In this document: positions 25,802 through 35,018 of the stretch, one piece after another
Numbering within the stretch: the first letter of the stretch is position 1
Layout of the letters: every line of letters starts with the position of its first letter
Notes under the pieces: model-generated
Told to the model about the DNA's origin: nothing
The model's database searches: none
The model's input: the letters and a program-made list of their open reading frames with translations, nothing else
Position numbers and translations under genes: made by a program
DNA from: Merdimmobilis hominis
GTDB taxonomy: Bacteria > Bacillota > Clostridia > Oscillospirales > Ruminococcaceae
Assembly (NCBI RefSeq): GCF_900104615.1
Contig: NZ_LT629939.1
Coordinates: 2,211,315-2,275,314, forward strand
DNA: 64,000 nucleotides
Reading direction: 5' to 3'

Positions 25802-26671
25802 ATGAACCACAAAACATTCTCGGAACGGCTGATGGAGCCGCTATTCCTCCTTTCGGCTGCCGTGTCCATCGCATCGGTGGTCATGATCTGTGTCTTTTTG
25901 TTTGCCAGCGGCCTGCCCGCTATCGCCGAGATCGGACCCTTTGAATTTCTCTTTGGACAAAGGTGGAAACCGGTGGACGTCCCACCTTCCTTCGGCATCC
26001 TGTCGATGATTGTGGGAACCTTGTATGTCACCGGCGGGGCCATTGTCCTGGGGGTGCCGGTAGGCATCCTCTGCGCCATCTTTTGCGCTTGCTTCTGCCC
26101 CAAAAAGCTGCACAAGGTCATCGGGCCTGCGGTGGGGCTGCTGGCAGGCATCCCCTCCATCATCTACGGGTTCTTTGGCATGCAGTTGGTGGTGCCCTTT
26201 GTGCGGACACACTTTGGCGGGAACGGGTTTTCCATCCTATCGGCAGCTATTATCCTGGGAATCATGATCCTTCCCACCATTATTTCCATCAGCGAATCCT
26301 CCCTGCGGGCGGTGGACCCCTCCTACCTGGAGGCGGCCTTGGGATTGGGCGCCACCTATGAGGAGGCGGTCTTCCGGGTGGTGCTTCCCGCGGCCAAATC
26401 CGGGGTGTTGACCTCTATCATACTGGGGATCGGCCGTGCGGCTGGCGAGACGATGGCGGTTGTCATGGTAGCGGGCGGCGCGGTGATGCCCCTGGATAAA
26501 ATCGAGCTTTTAAAACCCATCCGCACCCTGACCGCCAACATTGTCACTGAGATGAGCTATTCCTCTGGCCTGCACACCGACGCCTTGATTGCCACCGGGG
26601 TGGTGCTTTTTGCCTTTATCATTCTATTGAACCTGCTGCTGGGCGTGCTGCGGGCCAAAAAGGAGGGCTAA
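25802..26671 (+). CDS. pstC: Phosphate ABC transporter permease PstC
   Basis: 289 residues, six membrane spans. Carries the inner-membrane permease EAA-type loop (LEAALGLGATYEEAVFRVVLPAAKSG) where PstB docks. Starts at ATG 25802 behind AGGAGG. It forms the channel together with PstA. Gap to pstA is 3 bases. Confidence 0.92.
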   Translation: MNHKTFSERLMEPLFLLSAAVSIASVVMICVFLFASGLPAIAEIGPFEFLFGQRWKPVDVPPSFGILSMIVGTLYVTGGAIVLGVPVGILCAIFCACFCPKKLHKVIGPAVGLLAGIPSIIYGFFGMQLVVPFVRTHFGGNGFSILSAAIILGIMILPTIISISESSLRAVDPSYLEAALGLGATYEEAVFRVVLPAAKSGVLTSIILGIGRAAGETMAVVMVAGGAVMPLDKIELLKPIRTLTANIVTEMSYSSGLHTDALIATGVVLFAFIILLNLLLGVLRAKKEG

Positions 26672-26674
26672 ACC

Positions 26675-27544
26675 ATGGAGAATACCTTCAAGCAACAGGC
26701 GATGATCTACCGCCGCAAACCCTTATCCCTGGTGTTGCGGGGAATCGTATGGGCATGTGGGATCTTCACTGTGGGCATCCTTCTGTTTTTGCTAGGCTTT
26801 ATCCTGGTAAACGGCCTGCCTTACATCAACTTGGACTTCCTCACCCAGGAGTACAACAGCGAGAACCTCTCCGCCCTGTCCTCCATTGTGGCAACTTTGG
26901 AGATGATCTTCTTTTCCCTGCTGTTCTCGGTGCCTGTGGGGGTGTTCAGCGCCGTCTACCTGGTGGAATACGCCCGGCGGGGGAGCCGTCTGGTCAAGAT
27001 GGTCAAATTGGCGGTGGAGACCCTGGCGGGCATCCCTTCCATTATTTACGGCTTGTTCGGCATGATTCTGTTTGTCACCATGCTGGGCTGGCAGACCTCC
27101 ATGCTGGCGGGCATCTGCACCTTGTCTATCATGGTGCTGCCGGTGATCATCTCCTCCAGTGAGGAGGCTTTGCGGGCGGTACCGGACAGCTACCGGGAGG
27201 GGAGCTATGGCCTGGGGGCAAGTCGGCTGCGCACCGTCTTCGGCATTGTGCTGCCCACTGCGGTGCCGGGCATCCTCTCCGGGGTGATACTGGCCATCGG
27301 GCGGATTGTGGGGGAGACCGCCGCCCTCATCTTCACCAGCGGAACCAACGTGGGCAATGTGACTGTGGATGTGATGAAATCCCAGCGGACCTTGGCCATC
27401 CACATGTACATGCTGGCCAACGAAGGGCTCCCCCACTCCCGGCAGATGGCCTTTGCCACCGGTTCGATCTTGATCCTGGTGGTGTTGGCTGTGAACCTGG
27501 CCGCCTCCAAATTGGCGGCAAAATTGAAAATGGAGCAAAAATAA
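26675..27544 (+). CDS. pstA: Phosphate ABC transporter permease PstA
   Basis: 289 residues, six membrane spans, EAA-type loop [20 protein letters not shown]; typical PstA opening [23 protein letters not shown]. It is the second permease half. The stop overlaps the pstB ATG by one base (TAATG), so translation is coupled. Confidence 0.92.
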   Translation: MENTFKQQAMIYRRKPLSLVLRGIVWACGIFTVGILLFLLGFILVNGLPYINLDFLTQEYNSENLSALSSIVATLEMIFFSLLFSVPVGVFSAVYLVEYARRGSRLVKMVKLAVETLAGIPSIIYGLFGMILFVTMLGWQTSMLAGICTLSIMVLPVIISSSEEALRAVPDSYREGSYGLGASRLRTVFGIVLPTAVPGILSGVILAIGRIVGETAALIFTSGTNVGNVTVDVMKSQRTLAIHMYMLANEGLPHSRQMAFATGSILILVVLAVNLAASKLAAKLKMEQK

Positions 27545-28302
27545 TGAGTGAACCGATCAAATTTTCCATTCAAGATGTCAATCTGTATTACGGAGACTTC
27601 CAGGCCCTCCACCACATCTCTTTGGATGTGCCGCAGAACAGCATCACTGCCTTCATCGGCCCCAGCGGCTGCGGAAAGTCCACCATGCTTAAGTCCCTCA
27701 ACCGGATGAACGACCTAGTGGAGGGCTGCCGCATCGAAGGGGACATCCTGCTGGACGGGGTGGACGTCTACCGCCAGATGGACGCAGTGGAGCTGCGCCG
27801 GCGGGTGGGGATGGTGTTCCAGAAACCCAATCCTTTCCCCATGAGCATCTACGACAACATCGCCTACGGGCCCCGCACCCACGGGGTAAAAAGCCGCAGC
27901 CAGCTGGATGAGATCGTGGAGGAGAGCCTGCGGGCCGCCGCCATGTGGGACGAGGTGAAAGACCGGCTGAAAAAAAGCGCTTTGGGCCTTTCCGGCGGGC
28001 AGCAGCAGCGGCTGTGCATCGCAAGAGCTCTTTCGGTGAAGCCGGAGGTGCTGCTGATGGATGAGCCCACCAGCGCCCTTGACCCCATCTCCACTATGAA
28101 AATTGAGGATTTGGTGTTGGAGATTAAGAAAAAATACACTATAATTATAGTGACCCACAATATGCAGCAAGCCACCCGCATATCCGACCGGACGGCGTTT
28201 TTCCTCCACGGGGAGGTTGTGGAATACGACGACACCGCCAACCTCTTCTCGATGCCCAAAGACAAGCGCACCGAGGACTACATCACCGGCCGGTTCGGTT
28301 AA
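27544..28302 (+). CDS. pstB: Phosphate ABC transporter ATP-binding protein PstB
   Basis: 252 residues. Walker [10 protein letters not shown], the PstB-typical [11 protein letters not shown]-loop [12 protein letters not shown], signature [13 protein letters not shown] and Walker [14 protein letters not shown]. It powers phosphate import through PstCA and, with PhoU, reports phosphate status to PhoR. Confidence 0.95.
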   Translation: MSEPIKFSIQDVNLYYGDFQALHHISLDVPQNSITAFIGPSGCGKSTMLKSLNRMNDLVEGCRIEGDILLDGVDVYRQMDAVELRRRVGMVFQKPNPFPMSIYDNIAYGPRTHGVKSRSQLDEIVEESLRAAAMWDEVKDRLKKSALGLSGGQQQRLCIARALSVKPEVLLMDEPTSALDPISTMKIEDLVLEIKKKYTIIIVTHNMQQATRISDRTAFFLHGEVVEYDDTANLFSMPKDKRTEDYITGRFG

Positions 28303-28321
28303 CGAAAGGGGAAATGGGACG

Positions 28322-28978
28322 ATGAGAACACGGTTTGACCGGGAGCTGGAGACCCTCAACCTGGAAATGATCCAGATGGGGAGCCTTATTGAACGCTCCA
28401 TTGAATCCACAGTGCAGGCCCTGATTGAGAAGGACGTAGAACTGGCCCAGGAGGTCATCGGCTATGACAAGGACATCGACGATATGGAGCGGGAGATTGA
28501 AACCCGCTGCCTGCGCCTTCTTTTGCAGCAGCAGCCGGTGGCGGCAGACCTTCGGCTGATCTCCACCGCCCTCAAAATGATCACCGATATGGAGCGGATC
28601 GGCGACAACGCCGCCGACATCGGGGAGATCACCTGCCGCATCGCCCGGGAGGATTACATCAAGGAGCTGCGGCACATCCCCATGATGGCAGAGGCCACCA
28701 TCCGGATGGTGAAGGGGAGCGTGGACGCTTTTGTCCACCGGGATTTGGAAAAAGCCCAACAGGTCATCGACACCGATGACGAGGTGGATGACCTGTTTGA
28801 AGAGATTAAGGCGGAGCTGATCGGCATGATCCACCAGGATGCGGACTGCGGCGCCCAGGCGGTGGACTTTTTGATGATTTCCAAGTATTTGGAGCGGATT
28901 GGCGACCACGCGGTCAACATTGCCGAATGGGTGGTGTTCTCCCTGACCGGGGAACACAAGAACCACCGGATCTTATAA
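28322..28978 (+). CDS. phoU: Phosphate signalling regulator PhoU
   Basis: 218 residues from ATG 28322 behind AAAGGGG. All-helical; two tandem PhoU repeats with the metal-binding phrases TDMERIGDNAADI and KYLERIGDHAVNI. It connects the Pst transporter to the PhoR kinase, holding the Pho response down when phosphate is plentiful. Confidence 0.93.
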   Translation: MRTRFDRELETLNLEMIQMGSLIERSIESTVQALIEKDVELAQEVIGYDKDIDDMEREIETRCLRLLLQQQPVAADLRLISTALKMITDMERIGDNAADIGEITCRIAREDYIKELRHIPMMAEATIRMVKGSVDAFVHRDLEKAQQVIDTDDEVDDLFEEIKAELIGMIHQDADCGAQAVDFLMISKYLERIGDHAVNIAEWVVFSLTGEHKNHRIL

Positions 28979-28996
28979 AACCAAAGGAGGCGCAAC

Positions 28997-29683
28997 ATGG
29001 CGCTGATTTATTGTGTGGAAGACGATTTGGGCATCCGGGAACTGGTTCTCTGCGCCCTCGGCACCGCTGGCCATGAGGCCAAGGGATTTGAGAATGCCGA
29101 CCAGTTTTTTGCCGCAGTGGGGGAACGCCGGCCCCAGATGGCAATTTTGGACATCATGCTGCCGGATACCGATGGCATCACCATCTTAAAAAAGCTTAAA
29201 GGGGACCGGGCCACCGCTGACATCGCGGTGGTGATGCTCACTGCCAAAACCTCCGAACCGGATAAGGTGGCGGGGCTGGAGCTGGGGGCGGACGATTACA
29301 TCGCCAAACCATTTGGGGTGCTGGAGTTCCTGGCCCGGGTGAAGGCGGTGCTCCGCCGGACTGGCAAAAAAGGGGAAGGGGACGGCAATGTCCTCTCCTG
29401 CGGGGAGCTGACCTTGGATGTCGACAAGCGGGAGGTTTGGTACGGCAGCCAGGAGATCAGCCTGACCTACAAGGAGTTTGAACTGCTGCGGTACCTTCTG
29501 TCCAACCAGGGGTTTGTCCTCTCCCGGGACCAGATCACCGAACGAATCTGGGGATTTGACTTTGAAGGGGAAAGCCGCACCGTCGATATGCACATCAAGG
29601 CGGTCCGCCAGAAACTGGATGAGGCCGGATGCCCCTCCATCATCAAGACGGTCCGGGGCGTAGGCTATAAATTGGAGGGATAA
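28997..29683 (+). CDS. phoP: Response regulator, PhoB/PhoP type
   Basis: 228 residues, OmpR family. The receiver domain has the acidic pair EDD near the start, phospho-acceptor aspartate in AILDIMLPDTDG, and the lysine in DDYIAKPF. The C-terminal winged helix (LTYKEFELLRYLLSNQG ... RTVDMHIKAVRQKLDEAG) binds DNA, presumably the TTTACA boxes before pstS. It precedes its kinase by 3 bases. Confidence 0.9.
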   Translation: MALIYCVEDDLGIRELVLCALGTAGHEAKGFENADQFFAAVGERRPQMAILDIMLPDTDGITILKKLKGDRATADIAVVMLTAKTSEPDKVAGLELGADDYIAKPFGVLEFLARVKAVLRRTGKKGEGDGNVLSCGELTLDVDKREVWYGSQEISLTYKEFELLRYLLSNQGFVLSRDQITERIWGFDFEGESRTVDMHIKAVRQKLDEAGCPSIIKTVRGVGYKLEG

Positions 29684-29686
29684 CCA

Positions 29687-31405
29687 GTGAAACGACGTAT
29701 TTTTGGAAGCCTGGTCCTCCTTTCCACCGTTGCAGCGCTGTTGGCGGGGGCGTTCAGTTCGGTTTTGTATTACCGCCTGTATGCTAGGCAGGCAAAATTG
29801 GAGCTGCGCACCATCGCCTCCCTGGTCACCCGGGATCAACATCTGGTAGGGGGGGATTATTCTGACCTCATCCGGGAGGCGCTCTCCGCTGTGGAGTACG
29901 ACCTGCGGGTCACAGTGGTGGATTCCAGCGGCAAAGTGCTGGCAGATTCCCACGCCGACCCCTCCACATTGGAGGAACACGGCAGCCGGCCGGAGATCCG
30001 GGAGGCTTTGGAGTCCGGCACAGGGGAAGAACTGCGCCATTCGGACACCCTCTCCCAGGACACGTATTATTACACCTTGCGGCTGCCCGATGGGCGGGTG
30101 GCCCGGTTTTCCCGCCCCATCAACAGCATCTATGCCATCTTTTTCTCCACTCTGCCCGCCTTGTGCTTTGTTTTGGCGGCGGTGTTCCTGCTGGCCTGGG
30201 CAGTGGCCCGGATGCTGACAGGGCGGATTCTCGCCCCGGTGGAAGGGGAGGCACAGCACTTGAAGGACAGCCTGCTGGATGGAGTGGAATACCGCGCTAC
30301 CCCGGGGATTTATGAGGAGCTCTCCCCATTTGTGCTGACCATTCGGCAGATCAGCCAGGAGCTGGACCAGCACATCGATGAACTGAAACGGGAGCGGGAC
30401 GCCATTGGGGTGATCACCGAGAACATGCACGAGGGGCTGATCCTCCTGGACCGGGAGATGAAAGTTCTCTCCATCAACAGCGGCGCCCGCCAGTTCCTCG
30501 GGGAAGAAACGGCTGTAGACAAAGGACGGCACATCCTGGAGTACACCCGGGATTTGGAGTTGATCGACCACATCCGCACGGCCATGGAGACAGGGGACCC
30601 CCTCTCCTTTGACCAGCAGAGGGATGGCCGGTACGACCGGTATTTCATCAGCCCAGTCCAAACCGAGGACGGAGCCCTCTCCGGTGCGCTGGTGCTCATT
30701 GTGGACATCACCCGGGAAAAGCAGGCGGACATCGCCCGGCGGGAGTTCACCTCCAATGTCTCCCATGAGCTGAAAACCCCGCTGACCACCATCAAAGGCT
30801 TTGGGGAGATGCTAGACGAGGGCCTTATTACCAAACCGGCAGATGTGAAGAAATACGGCGGCCTGATCAATCAGGAATCGGTGCGCCTATTGGGGATGAT
30901 CAACGACCTGCTGCGCCTCTCCCGCATTGAGGAAGGGGCGGGGGTCAGCCTTTCTAAAGTCAACTTGAGGGACTGCGCCCAGCGGGCGCAGCAACAGCTG
31001 GCCCGCCAGATCGAGGAGCGCGGAGTGACTGTCACGGTGGAAGGGGACGCCGTCCTCCGGGCGGATGGCGGCTATCTGGATGAACTGGTCTTCAACCTGC
31101 TGGAAAATGCAGTCAAGTACAACAAAGCCGGCGGCCGGGTGGAGATCCAGCTGGGGACAGAAGGGCGGTCGGCCGTCCTCACGGTGAAGGATACCGGCGT
31201 GGGCATCCCGGAAGGGGATCAGGCCCGGGTGTTTGAACGATTCTACCGGGTGGACCCCAGCCGCAGCAAGGACCGGGGCGGATCGGGCCTGGGGCTTGCC
31301 ATTGTCAAGCACATTGTGGAGCTGTTCGGCGGCGCCATCGACCTGCAAAGCCAGGTGGGGGAAGGCACCGAAATCACCGTCCGCATCCCCATCCGGGAGG
31401 AGTAG
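29687..31405 (+). CDS. phoR: Sensor histidine kinase, PhoR type
   Basis: 572 residues from GTG 29687. Two membrane spans (residues about 6-26 and 150-172) flank an extracellular sensor; then a PAS-like domain (EGLILLDREMKVLSINSGARQFL), the phosphoacceptor histidine in NVSHELKTPLTTIKGF, and ATPase boxes N (LVFNLLENAVKYNK), G1 (DTGVGI) and G2 (GGSGLGLAIV). It completes the pstSCAB-phoU-phoPR phosphate unit. Confidence 0.9.
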   Translation: MKRRIFGSLVLLSTVAALLAGAFSSVLYYRLYARQAKLELRTIASLVTRDQHLVGGDYSDLIREALSAVEYDLRVTVVDSSGKVLADSHADPSTLEEHGSRPEIREALESGTGEELRHSDTLSQDTYYYTLRLPDGRVARFSRPINSIYAIFFSTLPALCFVLAAVFLLAWAVARMLTGRILAPVEGEAQHLKDSLLDGVEYRATPGIYEELSPFVLTIRQISQELDQHIDELKRERDAIGVITENMHEGLILLDREMKVLSINSGARQFLGEETAVDKGRHILEYTRDLELIDHIRTAMETGDPLSFDQQRDGRYDRYFISPVQTEDGALSGALVLIVDITREKQADIARREFTSNVSHELKTPLTTIKGFGEMLDEGLITKPADVKKYGGLINQESVRLLGMINDLLRLSRIEEGAGVSLSKVNLRDCAQRAQQQLARQIEERGVTVTVEGDAVLRADGGYLDELVFNLLENAVKYNKAGGRVEIQLGTEGRSAVLTVKDTGVGIPEGDQARVFERFYRVDPSRSKDRGGSGLGLAIVKHIVELFGGAIDLQSQVGEGTEITVRIPIREE

Positions 31406-31472
31406 CGGTAATTCCCCTGTCCTAGGAAACTGGGGGGAAACCAGCAGTCGGCCGCTGGAAACCATTGGTCGG

Positions 31473-31501
31473 TTGCGCAATTGTCCTGGGAATGGTATGC
31501 T
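31473..31501 (+). promoter_or_regulatory. Possible promoter for small HTH gene
   Basis: TTGCGC (31473-31478), 17-base spacer, TATGCT (31496-31501), 30 bases before the start codon. Confidence 0.45.
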
Positions 31502-31531
31502 GTAGTCATCAAGCGGACGGAGGGCAATGGG

Positions 31532-31939
31532 ATGAACAACCAAACGATGGGAGCTATGGTTGCGGCGTTGCGCAAAGAAAAGGGAATGACCCAGGCAGAT
31601 CTGGCGGCCCGGATGGGGGTCACCGACAAGGCGGTCTCCAAATGGGAGAGGGACCTCTCCCTGCCGGATGTCCACTCCATCCCTAAGTTGGCCCAGGTTT
31701 TAGGGATCTCGGTGGAGGAGCTGATGGGGAGCGCTGCGCCAAGCGGGGAGGGGAGGAAGCCCCTCCAGCCCCTGGTTCTCCTGGTGGTCAAAGCGGTCGC
31801 CTTGGCCATGGGGGTCAGTGTCACAGTGCTGTCCATCCTGGGAAATCTCAGCATATCCACCGGGTTCATCCTATTGGGCATTGGCCTGACCTGCGTTGGC
31901 ATCTGCCTTTTGCAGGAGAAAAACAGACCAGGGCAATAA
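31532..31939 (+). CDS. XRE-family DNA-binding membrane protein
   Basis: 135 residues from ATG 31532 behind GGAGGG. Residues about 5-60 form a Cro/CI-type helix-turn-helix (MTQADLAARMGVTDKAVSKWE), common in Clostridia; the rest holds two short hydrophobic spans (LLVVKAVALAMGVSVTVLSIL; ISTGFILLGIGLTCVGICLL). A membrane-bound transcription regulator is suggested; target unknown. It is monocistronic. Confidence 0.78.
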   Translation: MNNQTMGAMVAALRKEKGMTQADLAARMGVTDKAVSKWERDLSLPDVHSIPKLAQVLGISVEELMGSAAPSGEGRKPLQPLVLLVVKAVALAMGVSVTVLSILGNLSISTGFILLGIGLTCVGICLLQEKNRPGQ

Positions 31940-31960
31940 CTGAGTCTTACAAATCCATAC

Positions 31961-32003
31961 AAAAAAGGACCATCTTTCCCCCTAGGGAAAGATGGTCCTT
32001 TGC
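31961..32003. terminator. Bidirectional terminator between HTH and acetyltransferase genes
   Basis: A perfect 17-bp stem (31964-31980 with 31985-32001) with A- and T-rich ends serves two convergent genes. Confidence 0.9.
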
Positions 32004-32018
32004 CATGTATATGGGATT

Positions 32019-32489
32019 CTAGTTTTGTCCCAGGGGGAGGCGCATAGTGGTCATCACCGGGGAAAAGCCCTCCCGTTCGTAGAGTTCCGCTGCCCGAAGG
32101 TTGCTGTTGAGGACCCCCAATTCCAGATAGGCGTGGCCGCGTTTTTCACTCCAGCGGCGGGCGGCCCGGATCAACTGGGTGCCGATCCCTTGGCCCCGCT
32201 GGCTGGATTCCACCACCAAATCCATGAGATAGCCGTAGGTGTGGGGCACCAGGCAGTCGTATGGGGCGGTGTGCATCTCGGTCAGCAGCACCAAGCCCAG
32301 GACCTCTTCCCCCTCCTTGGCGACCAATAGGGCGGAAAGGTCATGCTCCAGAATTTTCTCCAAAAATTCCTGGTTTTGATCCGTAGGCTGAAAATACGCA
32401 GGCTCTAAGAGGGCCATGCGGCAGAACAGCTCCCGGTATAGCAGGCGAACCCCCTCCAAATCCCCCTTTGTGGCGGCACAGATCTCCAT
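32019..32489 (-). CDS. GNAT-family N-acetyltransferase
   Basis: 156 residues. Acetyl-CoA-binding motif A is clear: VVESSQRGQGIGTQLIRAARRWS (residues about 88-110), with the following strand AYLELGVLNSNLRAAELYEREGF. The acceptor is unknown. It lies 15 bases downstream of tdk and is probably cotranscribed with it. Confidence 0.82.
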   Translation of the reverse strand: MEICAATKGDLEGVRLLYRELFCRMALLEPAYFQPTDQNQEFLEKILEHDLSALLVAKEGEEVLGLVLLTEMHTAPYDCLVPHTYGYLMDLVVESSQRGQGIGTQLIRAARRWSEKRGHAYLELGVLNSNLRAAELYEREGFSPVMTTMRLPLGQN

Positions 32490-32504
32490 GGGAAAACCCC
32501 TCCT

Positions 32505-33128
32505 CTAATCCAGTTTGACCAGATTTTCTTTCACGACGCACAGGCGGCAGCGGGGCTCATAGGATTCGCTGTCCCCAATGACCACCAGCCGCTCATCCTC
32601 TTCCGTACGGGAGATGGGCTTGCCGTCCACCAGCCGCTGGGTGTACATAGCGGGCCGGCCGCAGCATTTGCAGAAGGCGCTTTTGGTGACAATTTCATCG
32701 GAAAAGAGAAGCAGGGTGCCGATGCAGCCAAAAGGCCTGCCTAGGTAATCCAGGTTTAGACCCGCTACGATGACGTGTTTGCCCTCTTGGAGTAGAAGCT
32801 CTACAATCCCCACCAGCTCCTGGGAGAAGAACTGGGCCTCGTCAAAGGCGACCATATGGGCATCCTGGCAGGGGGCGAGGATCTCCCCAGGAATATCCAC
32901 CTGGGAGAGGTCTTGGTGGATGGAATGGGCCTTCATCCGCAGCCCGATCCGGCTGACCACCTCATCGTCGCTAAACCGGTTGTCCAGCCGGGGCTTGAAC
33001 ACCTCCACATGTTTGTTTTGGTATTCCCTAGCCTGGAGGCAGCGTTTGATGAGCTCACCGCTTTTCTCTGAGAACATCGGACCAATGATTGTGGTCAAAA
33101 ATCCAGCTTTTCCATCGTTGTACAACAA
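32505..33128 (-). CDS. tdk: Thymidine kinase with altered P-loop
   Basis: 207 residues from TTG 33128 (GGAG at 33141-33138, 9 bases upstream; TTG 33125 also possible). The type II thymidine kinase framework is clear: FDEAQFF with the catalytic glutamate, the lasso region, and structural zinc cysteines CKCC and CRLC. The P-loop normally reads GPMFSGKSEEL; here it is GPMFSEKSGEL, so the Walker A glycine before lysine is replaced by glutamate and a glycine appears two residues after. All other features are intact. Activity may be reduced, changed or kept; a read error is possible but would need two matched changes. Confidence 0.8.
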   Translation of the reverse strand: MLYNDGKAGFLTTIIGPMFSEKSGELIKRCLQAREYQNKHVEVFKPRLDNRFSDDEVVSRIGLRMKAHSIHQDLSQVDIPGEILAPCQDAHMVAFDEAQFFSQELVGIVELLLQEGKHVIVAGLNLDYLGRPFGCIGTLLLFSDEIVTKSAFCKCCGRPAMYTQRLVDGKPISRTEEDERLVVIGDSESYEPRCRLCVVKENLVKLD

Positions 33129-33237
33129 AACGTTTCTCTCCTTCTGGGAAAATCGGCAGGAATCCACTGCAAACTTCCTCCAGTTTACCACATTTTGCGG
33201 ATGGAATCAATGACGGCGCCTTTGATCTGGATGGAAA

Positions 33238-33270
33238 AGAGGCACCCCCGAAATTTGGGAGCACCTCTTA
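33238..33270 (-). terminator. Terminator after short-chain dehydrogenase
   Basis: On the minus strand a 13-bp stem with several G-T pairs (AAGAGG... / ...CCTCTT), 7-base loop, followed by TTTTCC. Confidence 0.55.
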
Positions 33271-33291
33271 ATTGGAACAAAAAGAAGAAGG

Positions 33292-34062
33292 CTATGGCCG
33301 GCGGCCGCTTCCGCCTTGGAGGGAGATGGTTTCGCCAGTAATATAGGCGGCATCTTCAGAGGCGAGGAATACGCAGACTCGGCCGATATCGGTTTCCGGA
33401 TCGCCGAAGCGCCCAAGGGGGATATCCGAGATGGTCTTTTCATACAAAGCGGGGTAAGCTTCTCTCCACTGCTCCAGACTCTTGGTCATGGCAAGAGGGG
33501 CGACAATGTTGACCCGGACGCCATCAGGGCCCCACTCTGCCGCAGCTACCCGGGAGAGACCGCGGATACCCTCTTTAGCCGCAGCATAGGAAGACTGGCC
33601 TACTTTTCCGACGATTCCGGCGCCGGAGGCAAAGTTGACCACAGAGCCTTTGCTCTCTTTGAGATAGGGGTAACAGGCTTTCATATAGAAGAAAGTGGCG
33701 TACAGGCCGGAGTAGATGGCCTGGTCAAAATCTTCCTTGGTGTGGTCCACCAGCAGGACGCCTGATTTGGAATTCTGAGCATTGTTGACCAAAGTGTCGA
33801 TACGGCCGAAAGCCTCCATGGCTTTCTCTGCCACAAGCTGTGCAGAAGCCTCATCGCCGCCGTCGGCGACAACAGTCAGCACTTTGATGCCGTAGTCTTT
33901 CTCCAAGGAGTCTTTTGCCTTTTCCAAGGTGGAAGGGGTGCGCCCAGTCAGCACAAGGTTCGCTCCCTCTTTGGCGAATGCTGTGGCCACGCCAAAACCG
34001 ATGCCTTTGCCTCCTCCGGTGATAATGACCGTTTTATTGTGCATTTTGCCTTTGCAATCCAT
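33292..34062 (-). CDS. Short-chain dehydrogenase/reductase family protein
   Basis: 256 residues. Classical SDR: cofactor loop TGGGKGIG (residues about 15-22), NNAQ-type strand, active-site serine region NFASGAG and YAAAKEG with catalytic Tyr-Lys, and a C-terminus of the FabG/gluconate-dehydrogenase style (ITGETISLQGGSG). It would oxidise or reduce a hydroxyl/keto group with NAD(P). Substrate unknown. Its own promoter is likely at 34105-34133. The membrane pair upstream may share its regulation. Confidence 0.85.
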   Translation of the reverse strand: MDCKGKMHNKTVIITGGGKGIGFGVATAFAKEGANLVLTGRTPSTLEKAKDSLEKDYGIKVLTVVADGGDEASAQLVAEKAMEAFGRIDTLVNNAQNSKSGVLLVDHTKEDFDQAIYSGLYATFFYMKACYPYLKESKGSVVNFASGAGIVGKVGQSSYAAAKEGIRGLSRVAAAEWGPDGVRVNIVAPLAMTKSLEQWREAYPALYEKTISDIPLGRFGDPETDIGRVCVFLASEDAAYITGETISLQGGSGRRP

Positions 34063-34104
34063 AAATTCACATCCCTTTATTGGATAATATTTTTATTTGA
34101 TTGT

Positions 34105-34133
34105 AGTGTACCATAAAAGTATAAATTTGAAAA
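34105..34133 (-). promoter_or_regulatory. Possible promoter for short-chain dehydrogenase
   Basis: On the minus strand: TTTTCA (34133-34128), 17-base spacer, TACACT (34110-34105), in an AT-rich gap. Confidence 0.42.
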
Positions 34134-34233
34134 TAGATATTTCAAAAAAAAATTTAAAAACTCAGATTTTTATAGGAGCCTCTAAAAAAGAATCAGTATT
34201 ATTGGTTAATCTATTAACGCATAGGCGAAAATA

Positions 34234-34266
34234 AAAAACCGGCCTTCCAACAGAAAGCCGGTTTTT
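34234..34266 (-). terminator. Terminator after membrane-protein pair
   Basis: AAAAACCGGC (34234-34243) pairs with GCCGGTTTTT (34257-34266); on the minus strand it is followed by a T run. Confidence 0.8.
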
Positions 34267-34280
34267 GGAAAAGCAGAAAC

Positions 34281-35003
34281 TTAATCTTTTTTGATGGGGG
34301 TGACTTTGATCCAGCCTTTTTTGAAGAAGATATAGGCGCTCAGCAGGGTCAGAGGGATACAAGCCAACAGGGCAAAACCTTCTTTACCTTTGATGGGGTG
34401 AATCAGGTAGTTAAACAGAATGATGGCGATCAGAGGAGGAACCATAGCCAGAGGCTTATTCTGAATCATATAGTCACCGGATTTTTTACCCATAATAGTA
34501 CCGACAACCAAGCTGCCGAACAGAGCGGGAAGCATATAGGCAGTAGCGGTTTTTACCATGGGATGAGTCAGAATGGGCTGCAGGGGAGTCAACAGGACAA
34601 CGCCCAAGGCGACAACGATCATAGTGACCATAGAGGAAACGGCAACACCGATGCAGGAGACAGCGTCGCCAAGGTCAGTGCCCTGGGAAGCGCCAGTCAG
34701 ATCCAGAGCATTGAGCACGCAGGGGATCTTCAGGTTCTGCACGTTACCGGTAATAAAGCAGATGTAGCAGGAAGAACCCAGCATGGGGGTGAAGCTGATA
34801 ACCTCCGAAAGGGCGGTGGGCACATACATCGTCAGAAGGCCCATGGCGCCAACGACTACTTGGTTGAAGCTGGGCATAATGTCATAAATGGCGCACAAAA
34901 CCAGGGGAATGCCAAGCATAAAGGCGATGGCGATAACGGTGCCGATACGGCCGATATTATGGGCTGTATTTACATATTCACTAACACCAGGATGTTTGCT
35001 CAT
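34281..35003 (-). CDS. Multi-pass membrane protein, partner of the 35019-35741 gene
   Basis: 240 residues, six or seven hydrophobic spans, ATG 35003 behind AAGGAGG. No known catalytic motif. It lies 15 bases after the other 240-residue membrane gene, and the pairing of the two suggests one heteromeric transporter, each half contributing spans. I cannot name the family with confidence. The neighbouring dehydrogenase gives no clear substrate hint. Confidence 0.6.
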   Translation of the reverse strand: MSKHPGVSEYVNTAHNIGRIGTVIAIAFMLGIPLVLCAIYDIMPSFNQVVVGAMGLLTMYVPTALSEVISFTPMLGSSCYICFITGNVQNLKIPCVLNALDLTGASQGTDLGDAVSCIGVAVSSMVTMIVVALGVVLLTPLQPILTHPMVKTATAYMLPALFGSLVVGTIMGKKSGDYMIQNKPLAMVPPLIAIILFNYLIHPIKGKEGFALLACIPLTLLSAYIFFKKGWIKVTPIKKD

Positions 35004-35018
35004 TGTTCACTTACCTCC

